The notes under the pieces are model-generated. The model had not been told where the DNA came from. It saw nothing but the letters and a program-made list of their open reading frames with translations, and searched no databases. Shown in pieces: positions 10,892-20,006 of a DNA stretch of 41,947 bases. The position numbers and the translations under genes were made by a program. Source of the DNA: Bacteroidales bacterium (lineage in GTDB: Bacteria; Bacteroidota; Bacteroidia; Bacteroidales; JAAUTT01); assembly GCA_025361285.1 (NCBI GenBank), contig JANYAP010000016.1:1-41947 (forward strand), in the 5' to 3' direction. Within the stretch, counting starts at the first letter, position 1. Each line of letters opens with the position of its first letter.

Positions 10892-11668
10892 ATGACATAC
10901 GTAAAGCCAAAGAAGAGTCTGGGACAGCATTTTTTAAAGGATCATAACATTGCTCGTAAGATAGTTACAAGCCTTAAAGCCGATGGAGTGAGCCAAGTTC
11001 TTGAAATTGGACCTGGCATGGGCGTTCTTACCAAAATTTTAGTTGAGCAACCATCGTATGTAACTTATGCTATCGATATTGATAAGGAATCTATCGCTTA
11101 TCTAGAGGCACATCTACCTACTATGGCTGGGCGCATTATTGCTGGCGACTTCCTGAATATGGACTTTACCACCCTGTTTACATCACCTTTCGCTATTATT
11201 GGCAATTTTCCGTACAACATTTCATCGCAAATATTTTTTAAAGTTCTCGAAAACCGAAACCAAATACCCGAATTGGTTGGAATGATACAAAAAGAAGTGG
11301 CCGAGCGAATTGCTGCCCCGCCTGGAAGTAAAACGTATGGCATACTAAGTGTTTTATTACAAGCGTTTTATAAAATAGAGTGTCTTTTTACCGTACACGA
11401 ACACGTTTTTGCACCTCCTCCAAAAGTTAAATCGGCAGTTGTGCGTTTTACTCGTAACCAAACACTTGCGCTGGATTGCGACGAACGACTATTTTTTATT
11501 GTGGTAAAAACAGCCTTCAACCAAAGGCGAAAAACGTTACATAATTCGCTTAAAAGCATAAATCAGAACCAAGCCGATCATCCAATTTTCGCAAAGCGTC
11601 CCGAACAATTGTCGGTTGACGAATTTGTACTGATTACCAACTTAATAGGTACTAAAATAAGCATTTAG
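10892..11668 (+). CDS. rsmA: 16S rRNA dimethyladenosine transferase
   Basis: KKSLGQHFLKD, VLEIGPGMGVLT, GNFPYNISSQI motifs. Confidence 0.96.
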   Translation: MTYVKPKKSLGQHFLKDHNIARKIVTSLKADGVSQVLEIGPGMGVLTKILVEQPSYVTYAIDIDKESIAYLEAHLPTMAGRIIAGDFLNMDFTTLFTSPFAIIGNFPYNISSQIFFKVLENRNQIPELVGMIQKEVAERIAAPPGSKTYGILSVLLQAFYKIECLFTVHEHVFAPPPKVKSAVVRFTRNQTLALDCDERLFFIVVKTAFNQRRKTLHNSLKSINQNQADHPIFAKRPEQLSVDEFVLITNLIGTKISI

Positions 11669-11745
11669 TAAACACGAAGATGTTAACACATTTATAGTAA
11701 AGCCCATACGGCAAATGCAGATTATTAGGCTATTGACTAATAACA

Positions 11746-11753
11746 TAATTTTG
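11746..11753 (+). promoter_or_regulatory. Possible -7 box TAATTTTG upstream of the Uma2-like gene
   Basis: TAnnTTTG match 28 bp before the ATG; no convincing -33. Confidence 0.35.
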
Positions 11754-11780
11754 CATACCTTTACTCAGAAATAATACATT

Positions 11781-12359
11781 ATGGTACTACCTCAAATTAA
11801 GAACGAAAAATATAGCTACGCCGACTACCTTACTTGGAACGACAACGAACGATGGGAAATTATTGATGGCTTTGCTTACAATATGAGCCCTGCCCCAAAT
11901 ACTAAACATCAAACAATTGCGGTTAATATTGCAAGCGCTTTTCATAGTTATTTAAAAGGAAAACCATGCAAAGTTTTTCCCGCTCCTTTCGATGTGAGGC
12001 TAGCCAAGATAGGAGCCCCCGACGAAGAAATTGAGACTGTGGTTCAGCCCGACATTTCTATTTTTTGCAACCCTATGAAACTTGACGAAAAGGGAGCCAA
12101 AGGAGCTCCCGATCTGGTTGTGGAAATATTATCGCCATCAACGTCGAAAAAGGATATGGGCGTAAAAACACTTCTGTATCAACGTTATGGGGTGCGAGAG
12201 TATTGGATAGTCGACCCCGTTTCCGACACTATAATGGTTTATTTATTAGACAATTCCGAAAAATTTAACTTAATAAACGAATACAAAACAACCGATAAAA
12301 TAACGGTTTCTATATTTCCCGATTTAGATATTGAACTTTCGGATGTGTTTGAAAATTAA
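11781..12359 (+). CDS. Uma2/DUF820-family putative endonuclease
   Basis: YADYLTWNDNERWEIIDG...VVQPDISIFC...DLVVEILSPSTSKKD...REYWIVDP. Confidence 0.9.
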   Translation: MVLPQIKNEKYSYADYLTWNDNERWEIIDGFAYNMSPAPNTKHQTIAVNIASAFHSYLKGKPCKVFPAPFDVRLAKIGAPDEEIETVVQPDISIFCNPMKLDEKGAKGAPDLVVEILSPSTSKKDMGVKTLLYQRYGVREYWIVDPVSDTIMVYLLDNSEKFNLINEYKTTDKITVSIFPDLDIELSDVFEN

Positions 12360-12376
12360 ACATATAGCCTAACTAG

Positions 12377-13516
12377 CTACTGCCGCATACCTTCCATTAA
12401 TAAATTGAGATAATTATCGCGATTAATAAGCTGAAATTCACCATTATACTCGCTTTGCCACAATTTAGGACACACAGCCTTCGCTTTCGACATCTTTATT
12501 TCGAAGCCGTTTAATGCACCATCGCCTTCCTCAACATAATCTATTTCGGCACCAGTGTAAGTGCGCCAAAAATAACATTGTACATTCTTTTGAAGGTAAA
12601 ACAGTTGTTTACGCCGTTCGGCAACAATAAAATTTTCCCATAAATTTCCGCTATCAATGCGTTCTCTAAGTGGCTTTAGATTGTCAATTAAGTAATTACG
12701 AATACCTGTATCGTAAAAGTAAATTTTATCCATCTTGGCAACTTCTTTGCGCAAATTTCGGCTATATGCTGGTAATCGGAATATTACAAAAGCCTTTTCG
12801 AGTAAATCGATATAACGATTCACTGTATCGCGGTTTATTAATAACTTTTGCGAAAGCTCGTGCACCGAAACCTGTTGACCCACCTGAAAAGCAAGCAAAC
12901 GAAGTAAATCGCGAATCTTTGCAGTATATTTTACGCTAGTAAGTTGCAATACATCTTTAAAAAGATACGATTCGCAAATATCGCCCAAAATATTGCGTTT
13001 CTGATTAACGCTACTTGTATAAACTTCAGGATATAGGCCATATAAAAGTATATTTTCCAGTTTCTGGTCGAGTTCGTAGTTGTTTAAATCCTTTGCAATT
13101 TCGCCCAAAGCAAATGGAAGAAGATGAAACACCATTTTCCGACCTGTTAAAGGTTCGGCAGTTTTGTTTGCCAAATCGAACGACGATGAGCCCGTGGCTA
13201 TTACCTTTAAATGAGGCATTTCGTCGTACAACACTTTTAATACCTATCCAATATCGTGTACTCGTTGTGCTTCGTCAATTATAAGTAATTGGTAGCCTTC
13301 GGTTAAAGCCGAAAGTGTGTTAATATCGCGCTGCATCAGCAGAGTTTCGTTTTTGGTAAGGTCGGCCGAAATGTATAGCCATTTTAAACCCGAATTTTTA
13401 CCTATCTGCTTGGCCAATGTAGTTTTTCCAGCTTGACGCGGACCATAAATAAGCATAATTTTTCTGCTCGACGAAAGATGATAAAGGCCTGCCTTTTCTA
13501 TGTGTCTAGAAATCAT
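12377..13516 (-). pseudogene. AAA+ ATPase with C-terminal DUF4143, interrupted by one in-frame TAG (13244-13246)
   Basis: ORFs 13244-13516 (Walker A GPRQAGKTTLAKQ, LLIIDEAQ) and 12377-13234 (VIATGSSSFDLANK, DUF4143) share one frame: ...RVHDIG-TAG-VLKVLYDEMPHLKVIATGSS... Confidence 0.88.
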
Positions 13517-13533
13517 AGTACTTTATTTTATCG

Positions 13534-13541
13534 CAAATGTA
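13534..13541 (-). promoter_or_regulatory. Bacteroidetes-type -7 box TACATTTG of the ATPase/DUF4143 gene
   Basis: TTG (13563-13565)-N21-TACATTTG on the minus strand, 18 bp upstream of the start codon. Confidence 0.55.
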
Positions 13542-13556
13542 CTAAAACTTCAGAGT

Positions 13557-13716
13557 AACCACCAATTTTAACGCAAATTTTTATGATTAACCATAAATTT
13601 TAACGCGAATTTAGATATGTAACCATAAAAATTGGTGCGAATTTTGATGGCTAACCATAAATTTTAACGCGAATTTTGGTGGTTGGCCATAAAAATTAAC
13701 GCGAATTTTGGTGGTA
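13557..13716. repeat. Five exact-length 32-bp tandem palindromic repeats (AACCATAAATTTTAACGCGAATTTTGGTGGTT-like)
   Basis: Units at 13557, 13589, 13621, 13653 and 13685, each 32 bp, with AACCA...TGGTT-type ends. Confidence 0.93.
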
Positions 13717-13775
13717 AAATGTAAATTAATAATCGATAAACAATTCAATATGAAATAGTTGACTATCAAAATATA

Positions 13776-14624
13776 TTAAATCTTTTTTGCTAACTTTTTA
13801 AAGTCTTTTGCAAGAAACCCATCGGCATCATCGGAGCTTACCATGTGATAATCGAAATAATAAAATTTTGCGTCAGCAGCACCAATAAGTATTTTATAAC
13901 AACGAGCCTTAAACTTTGTGGCTTCGGGGCCAACTTTATGCAAAAACACAATATCTAATTTGTCGGAAATAGCTTGCTGAATTTCATCTGTTGTTACTAG
14001 CTTTACTGGCCCCGGGTATACTTTTTTAATTTTCGAAAGCGTATTTACATCCTTAGCCATTTCTTCGGCTACAAGGTACAGGGTTTTACCAGCAAGCAGT
14101 TCGATATTGTCGTTATAATGTTTAAGTATATTTTCGCTAGCAATATTTGGGTCGTTTTGTAAAATTTTTACGTGGTTTTGCATAAACCGAAGCATAATAC
14201 CAAGTTTGTAGCTGTAAACATCGTCGCCAATACCTGCATACGAAAGTGGCACGGAACACATGTCGGGCATTGTGTTTATTGTAAGGGCCGCACCACCCAT
14301 TAACAAACTAATAAAGTTATACTTGGCATTAGTTTTATCTTTTTCGAATTTTACCTGACTTAAAACAATAAACGAATATTTCGATTCCATTCGCTTGGTT
14401 TCGAAGTCCTTCCATGTAATAAAGTCGAACGGTGTAATTAACCATTCCTCAGGCATGCGCTGCTTTAAGGTTAAGTTAAATTCCGAAAGTAAATTATCCT
14501 CAAGCACCACAAGCGTTTTGGTTTTTGTAAAACGTGCAATTGCTTCTTTTGTAGGAACATAATCCTGAGCTAACAAACTTACCGACATTGCAATAAGTGC
14601 CGAAATAATCTTCATCTTTCTCAT
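13776..14624 (-). CDS. Secreted protein of unknown function
   Basis: 282 aa ORF with N-terminal signal (MRKMKIISALIAMSVSLLAQ). Confidence 0.75.
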   Translation of the reverse strand: MRKMKIISALIAMSVSLLAQDYVPTKEAIARFTKTKTLVVLEDNLLSEFNLTLKQRMPEEWLITPFDFITWKDFETKRMESKYSFIVLSQVKFEKDKTNAKYNFISLLMGGAALTINTMPDMCSVPLSYAGIGDDVYSYKLGIMLRFMQNHVKILQNDPNIASENILKHYNDNIELLAGKTLYLVAEEMAKDVNTLSKIKKVYPGPVKLVTTDEIQQAISDKLDIVFLHKVGPEATKFKARCYKILIGAADAKFYYFDYHMVSSDDADGFLAKDFKKLAKKI

Positions 14625-14630
14625 AATAAA

Positions 14631-15323
14631 CTAGTTTAAAGGAATCATTAATGGGTTACGTTCATTAAATTTACGGATATAAACAAATTTAAGCTGCGAT
14701 TTCTTTTTCTTACTCAAAGCCAAATACTCATCGTGCAATTGAGGGTCTTTCATTAATAGAACTTCAAGGCTATCTTCGTCGTAATCCATAATTTTGCCCG
14801 AGTCGAAATCGAATATAAACTGCCGCATTTCGTTTGAAGAATAAGAGGGCGACATACCTCCTCCACGCGAATAATAGTAGGGGTTATAGTAATACGGGTC
14901 GTAATTTCGCGAATTGTACGCTACAATAGTTGCAATAAAATGACTTATGCTTCCTATATACGATATACGATTGAATATCTTGTATATACGCACAAAAATT
15001 AACCCGTTTTTCGAATAGCCCCAAACAGCGTTTACGGCAATATCGCGTTTAAGCCCCAACTGGTCGTAAAACGAAAAAGTTTGATTATCAAGTATATTAT
15101 CGAAAAATTGAGGGTCGTTAATGTCTATATTAGTAATAATCCGCGATTTAACCACGGGGCTATTGTTCTTAACCTGCTCGAAATTAAGATAGATACCCTC
15201 TTTAAATTGAAAATCCTGATTGTAGGGCACCTTTATTATTGAATCGGATTGACTGTAAAGAAGATAAAGACTGCCTTCCAACATAAAAAAAATATACAGA
15301 AAAATTGATACCTTTATTTTCAT
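14631..15323 (-). CDS. Secreted protein of unknown function, Tyr-rich insert (YDPYYYNPYYYSRGGG)
   Basis: 230 aa ORF with signal-like N-terminus, 6 bp upstream of the preceding minus-strand gene. Confidence 0.72.
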   Translation of the reverse strand: MKIKVSIFLYIFFMLEGSLYLLYSQSDSIIKVPYNQDFQFKEGIYLNFEQVKNNSPVVKSRIITNIDINDPQFFDNILDNQTFSFYDQLGLKRDIAVNAVWGYSKNGLIFVRIYKIFNRISYIGSISHFIATIVAYNSRNYDPYYYNPYYYSRGGGMSPSYSSNEMRQFIFDFDSGKIMDYDEDSLEVLLMKDPQLHDEYLALSKKKKSQLKFVYIRKFNERNPLMIPLN

Positions 15324-15545
15324 TGCATGTGTTAATTTTACTCAAAAACAAAGTTAAAGAAATTACAATCAATCCTATTCAAAAAAGCGAAAGATGCGAT
15401 CAACTTATAAACATTTGTTTTTTTTACAGTATTTGGCTTTTTGTATCGATACTATGGTATATTTTCCCTATTTTTAACATTAACTATAGAAGTTCGGCAA
15501 AAAGTTAATTTGGCTTTATTTTTTTTCAGATAATAGTAATACAAG

Positions 15546-17291
15546 ATGGCAATTTCAGAGTTTATAGAGGACATTGTAAAAATCGAATTTCCCGATTCGC
15601 AGGATTCAGACAACAATAAAACGAATTTTGTTTACCTTATTAGCTGGTTTGGGGTAGTTTTATTTCCATTTTTTTTTCTAATAGATCTAATAGCCGAAAG
15701 CTATACGATTGCCTTTGTGGAGGCATCATTGTTTTTGCTCTTTTCAGTTAACATTCTAATTATTAAAGCTAATAAATGGCTATTTAAATATGGCTATTTT
15801 AATGTGGCTATTTTGGGAATATATCTTTTTGTTTTGTTTGTTTCCAAAGGCGACACAACCCATAATAGAATGTGGATAGTGCTATACCCAATTATTTGTA
15901 CTTTTTTCTTCGGAATTAAGCTTGGTAGCCGCATTTCTCTAGCATTTATTGTGCTGTGTGGAATCGTAACTTTTATTCCGTTCGAATTGAATGGAAGTTA
16001 TAGTGATTCAGCATCATACAATATTAAGTTGCTTATATCCTACCTCGGAATTTTGCTTATGTGCAATGCATATATTAACTACATAAAAAAACATTTGTCG
16101 GAAACAAAACAAAGAGCATATAGTCTTGGTATTGAGTTAAAAGCAAAAGAAGACTTCATTTCAAAACTCTCCCACCAAATTCGCACTCCATTAAATAACA
16201 TAATGGTAACGAGTAATTTGCTTACTTCAACCCATTTAGACGAGTCGCAGCAGGACTTTCTGGAGACAATACAAGCTTCGACCAACAATTTGGTGAACGT
16301 GGTTAATAACATTTCGAAAGTTTCGGCAATTGATTTTAGCAGTTCGGGAGCTTTAATAGGCTTTAACCTGCAAAGCACACTCAATAGCACAATAAAATTA
16401 TTTCAAACCCTTAATTACAACAAAGTTAACATCATTTTAAAGCCAATAACCGACCTTCAATACAATTTAATTGGCGACACTGTTAAAGTGAAACAGATAT
16501 TTCTGAATATTATTGAAAACATTATCCGAAACAGTTCGGAGAAAAATATTATCATAACTATCTCATATTCCGCCTTAAAAGAAACCGACAAATTATGCGA
16601 ATTGTCCTTTAAAATAGAAGCTAATGTGCCTTTAGTGCTTAATAATGAGCAGTTTGACACTTTAGGACAGCCAGACGAAACTACATCAAATGGACGTGAT
16701 CCTTATATTTTCGATTTCACCATTGCAAAAAAGTTAATAGAGCACTCGGGAAGCCAATTGTTAGTGAACTCAACAAAAGATTCGACAATATTTTCGTTTT
16801 TCCTTCTCTTCAATATATCAAGCACTTCCTTCATAGACGAAATTAAAAACACTGCTATTGGTGTTGATTATCAAGAACCTAATTCTTCGCGTATAACTCC
16901 AATTGTCGATCTGAAAGACTCTACAGTATTGTTGGTTGAAGATAATTTAATAAATCAGAAGATTGTTGTTCTGAGTATTCAAAAACTTGTGAAAAATATC
17001 GACATCGCCAATAACGGCAAGGAAGCACTCGACAAGTTTGGGAATACCAAGTACGACCTTATTTTAATGGACATTCAAATGCCAGTTATGGACGGCATTC
17101 TAGCAACCAAGAAAATAAGAGAATTAGAAGCCAACTCAAACAACCACACACCAATTATTGCAATAACTGCCAATGCATTGGCCGGCGATAAAGAAAACTG
17201 CCTCGCTGCTGGCATGAACGACTACTTAAGCAAGCCATTTCAGCCAGAAATGTTAATACAAAAAATGAAATATCTGTTGGCCAGAAAATAA
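15546..17291 (+). CDS. Membrane hybrid histidine kinase (HisKA-HATPase-REC)
   Basis: Multi-TM N-terminus, FISKLSHQIRTPLNNIM H-box, REC domain VLLVEDNLINQKI...LILMDIQMPVMDG. Confidence 0.92.
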   Translation: MAISEFIEDIVKIEFPDSQDSDNNKTNFVYLISWFGVVLFPFFFLIDLIAESYTIAFVEASLFLLFSVNILIIKANKWLFKYGYFNVAILGIYLFVLFVSKGDTTHNRMWIVLYPIICTFFFGIKLGSRISLAFIVLCGIVTFIPFELNGSYSDSASYNIKLLISYLGILLMCNAYINYIKKHLSETKQRAYSLGIELKAKEDFISKLSHQIRTPLNNIMVTSNLLTSTHLDESQQDFLETIQASTNNLVNVVNNISKVSAIDFSSSGALIGFNLQSTLNSTIKLFQTLNYNKVNIILKPITDLQYNLIGDTVKVKQIFLNIIENIIRNSSEKNIIITISYSALKETDKLCELSFKIEANVPLVLNNEQFDTLGQPDETTSNGRDPYIFDFTIAKKLIEHSGSQLLVNSTKDSTIFSFFLLFNISSTSFIDEIKNTAIGVDYQEPNSSRITPIVDLKDSTVLLVEDNLINQKIVVLSIQKLVKNIDIANNGKEALDKFGNTKYDLILMDIQMPVMDGILATKKIRELEANSNNHTPIIAITANALAGDKENCLAAGMNDYLSKPFQPEMLIQKMKYLLARK

Positions 17292-17314
17292 GCCATAATG
17301 TGGTAAGTTATAAT

Positions 17315-17534
17315 AAAACAGACGGTAACAACTCAAATAGTCTATTAGTAATGTGAAGAAAATAAGTTCCTACAAGGCGTGATAAAATTTTAAACCGCAG
17401 CTTACTGAAGTATGTGAGAACTTAGCGAAGCGTTCACGAACACCATTAAAAACAAATGGATTTGTGAGTAATTTAAAATTTTCTCAACAACGCGGTAGGA
17501 GATTATCTAATACATATTACTTACCGTCTGTTTT
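17315..17534. repeat. About 220-bp element with perfect 14-bp inverted termini (AAAACAGACGGTAA / TTACCGTCTGTTTT)
   Basis: Termini read directly; nested second IR (TCCTAC...AAAATTTTAAA); fills the gap between convergent genes. Confidence 0.8.
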
Positions 17535-17538
17535 CGAT

Positions 17539-18609
17539 CTATAAAGCTTTAATAAGGTCTTCCTTTAACTCGTTAACAAGTGTATTCACCGAAACTATCT
17601 CGGTACACCGGTATGCGTTAGCCCCTGCAAAAACAAACGAGTTATCGAGCAAACCTTTCGACGAATCGCCCAGAACGCGAGCTATACAATAAGGTGCTGT
17701 GCGTGGGTTGCACGACCTTAAGCAATGATGCGGGCATTTAAATGGTATTGTTTCTCCTTTAAATACACGTCGTGTAAAATCGTTTTGCACAACTCGTCCT
17801 GGCAAGCCTACTGGGCTGTTTATAATAACTATATCTTCCTGTTTTGCAGTAATATATGCCCTTTTAAAATCGGGATGTACATCGCATTCGGTAGTACAAA
17901 CAAAGCGAGTTGCCATTTGAACCCCCGAAGCTCCTATCTTAAGAAACTTAGCTATATCGTTCCCATCAAAAATACCGCCTGCAGCAATTACCGGAATAGT
18001 TTCCTCGAGTGTGTTTACAAAATCAACCAAATCTTTAACCAAATCCTCAAGCAGAGGGGTTTTACCATTGAGTATATCGTCGTGCGGAAACCCTAAATGT
18101 CCGCCAGCCATAGGCCCTTCAAGAATTACAGCATCGGGTACTTTGTTGTAATTTTGTTTCCACTTACGATAAATAATGTTTAACGCCCTTGCCGACGAAA
18201 CTATTGGAATAAGCTTAATGTTAGAACCTTCGGTTAATTTTGGTAAATCTAACGGAAGCCCCGAACCGCAAATAATCATGTCCACCTTTTCCTCAACGCA
18301 AACTTTAACTAAATCTTCGTAGTTGGACAATACAACCATCACATTAACACCAATTACGCCTTTTGATAGCGACCGTGCTTTACGTATTTCGGCCCGCAAG
18401 GCATCGTTATTAACTTCAACGAACTTTGACGACTTGGAGTTTTCGTAATCGCCTAATCCAACGCTAGCAATAATGCCCGCACAGCCTTCATTTGCAACTG
18501 CCGAGGCTAATCCCGATCGAGATACTCTAACTCCCATGCCACCCTGAATGATTGGAGGGTTAATTACCAAATCCCCAATCATAAGCGATGGTATTGTTTT
18601 CGATGCCAT
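17539..18609 (-). CDS. Nitronate monooxygenase / FabK-like flavin enzyme
   Basis: PPIIQGGMGVRVS..., GPMAGGHLG, VIAAGGI, GASGVQMATRF motifs. Confidence 0.9.
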   Translation of the reverse strand: MASKTIPSLMIGDLVINPPIIQGGMGVRVSRSGLASAVANEGCAGIIASVGLGDYENSKSSKFVEVNNDALRAEIRKARSLSKGVIGVNVMVVLSNYEDLVKVCVEEKVDMIICGSGLPLDLPKLTEGSNIKLIPIVSSARALNIIYRKWKQNYNKVPDAVILEGPMAGGHLGFPHDDILNGKTPLLEDLVKDLVDFVNTLEETIPVIAAGGIFDGNDIAKFLKIGASGVQMATRFVCTTECDVHPDFKRAYITAKQEDIVIINSPVGLPGRVVQNDFTRRVFKGETIPFKCPHHCLRSCNPRTAPYCIARVLGDSSKGLLDNSFVFAGANAYRCTEIVSVNTLVNELKEDLIKAL

Positions 18610-18858
18610 AATTTTTGGTTTTTTGAATATGTATATTTTGTGTAATTGCTAATTAAACAACTAATAAAAGATATTTTTGAAACACAAAAAATGCATTTTG
18701 CGCTTTTTTTTCAGGCTATAAAAGTAAAAAAAAGCATCAACTTTGCAAACCTCCAACATCATATTCATCAAATAAGTATGTTTTATCATTTTATCATCTC
18801 AGCATTTTTCTTTATAATTTCTTATTACTTTTGAACCCTAATTTAAACTTCACTGGCA

Positions 18859-19275
18859 TTGAGTAGAATTATTGCGTTGGATTATGGATTAAAACGTGTT
18901 GGAATAGCTGTTACCGACCCATCGAAAATTATTGCTAACAGCCTTACAACCATCGAAACACCAAAAGTTCTCGATTTTTTAGCCGATTATTTTGCTAAAG
19001 AAAAGGTTGAACTTATGGTTATTGGGTTACCTAAACAGATGAACAACACGCTATCGGAATCGGCACCTGCTATTACGGAATTTGTGGCTAAGTTTCGGCA
19101 ACGATTTCCGGAAATGCCCGTGGAATATGCCGATGAACGGTTTACTTCGAAGCTGGCAGTTCAGGCAATGGTTTTAGGCGGAGTAAAAAAAATGGATCGT
19201 AGAAATAAGTCGTTAATCGATACAATTAGTGCCACCATTATTCTGCAATCGTATCTCGAAAGTATGCAAAGATGA
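18859..19275 (+). CDS. ruvX: YqgF/RuvX Holliday-junction resolvase-like nuclease
   Basis: IALDYGLKRVGIAVTDP, VIGLPKQMN, DERFTSK; TTG start. Confidence 0.92.
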   Translation: MSRIIALDYGLKRVGIAVTDPSKIIANSLTTIETPKVLDFLADYFAKEKVELMVIGLPKQMNNTLSESAPAITEFVAKFRQRFPEMPVEYADERFTSKLAVQAMVLGGVKKMDRRNKSLIDTISATIILQSYLESMQR

Positions 19276-19276
19276 C

Positions 19277-19395
19277 AAATGTGCAAATGACAAATGTGAA
19301 GATGTGGAAATGAGGAAATTACAAATGACAAATGACAATCTATTAAGTACTAATTACTATTTACTTAGTACTAAGTACTTTTTACAATTATTCAA
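19277..19395. repeat. Composite heptad array: CAAATGA-type followed by TACTAAG/TACTTTT-type units
   Basis: 7-bp period; ends in AAGTACTTTTTACAATTA, shared with 21888-21908. Confidence 0.8.
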
Positions 19396-19448
19396 ACATC
19401 CTATTTAAATGATTGTTACATTACCTAAAGAAACATTTTAGAAAGAAT

Positions 19449-20003
19449 ATGATTTTACCAGTATTTTTATATGGATCGCCTGTATTACGCCGAGTGTCGG
19501 TAGATATAGATAAGAAATACGAAGGATTGCAAAAATTTATGGACGACCTGTGGGAAACCATGTATAAATCGGACGGGCTTGGATTGGCTGCACCTCAAGT
19601 AGGAAAATCGATACGTATGTTTGTAATTGATGCTGCCCCACTGGTAGAGGACGATGCAGCACTAAAAGATTTCAAAAAAATATTTATTAATGCCCATATT
19701 ACCGAACGCACAGGCGACGAATGGGCCTTTACCGAAGGATGCCTTAGCATTCCCGCAATTAGAGAGGAAGTTTACCGCCCATCGAAAATTCGAATTGAAT
19801 ATTATAATGAAAACTGGGAGTTTTGCGACCAGTATTTCGAAGGTATTCCCGCCCGCATTATCCAGCACGAGTACGACCACCTCGAAGGTTTAATGTTTAT
19901 CGATAAAATATCGCCTATTCGACGCCGATTGATAATGGGTAAGCTTACCGCTATAACTAAAGGCAAAGTTGATGTAAGTTACAAAGTGAAAAATGCCAGA
20001 TAG
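19449..20003 (+). CDS. def: Peptide deformylase
   Basis: GLGLAAPQVG, EGCLSIP, QHEYDHLEG motifs; ATG at 19449 preferred over the ORF start at 19413. Confidence 0.95.
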   Translation: MILPVFLYGSPVLRRVSVDIDKKYEGLQKFMDDLWETMYKSDGLGLAAPQVGKSIRMFVIDAAPLVEDDAALKDFKKIFINAHITERTGDEWAFTEGCLSIPAIREEVYRPSKIRIEYYNENWEFCDQYFEGIPARIIQHEYDHLEGLMFIDKISPIRRRLIMGKLTAITKGKVDVSYKVKNAR

Positions 20004-20006
20004 TTA

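Noticed and set aside
12670-13284. Plus-strand ORFs opposite the ATPase/DUF4143 gene
   Set aside because: Shadow ORFs of a recognised domain-bearing frame.
13557-13716. CRISPR array
   Set aside because: Units are contiguous with no unique spacers between them and no cas gene is nearby.
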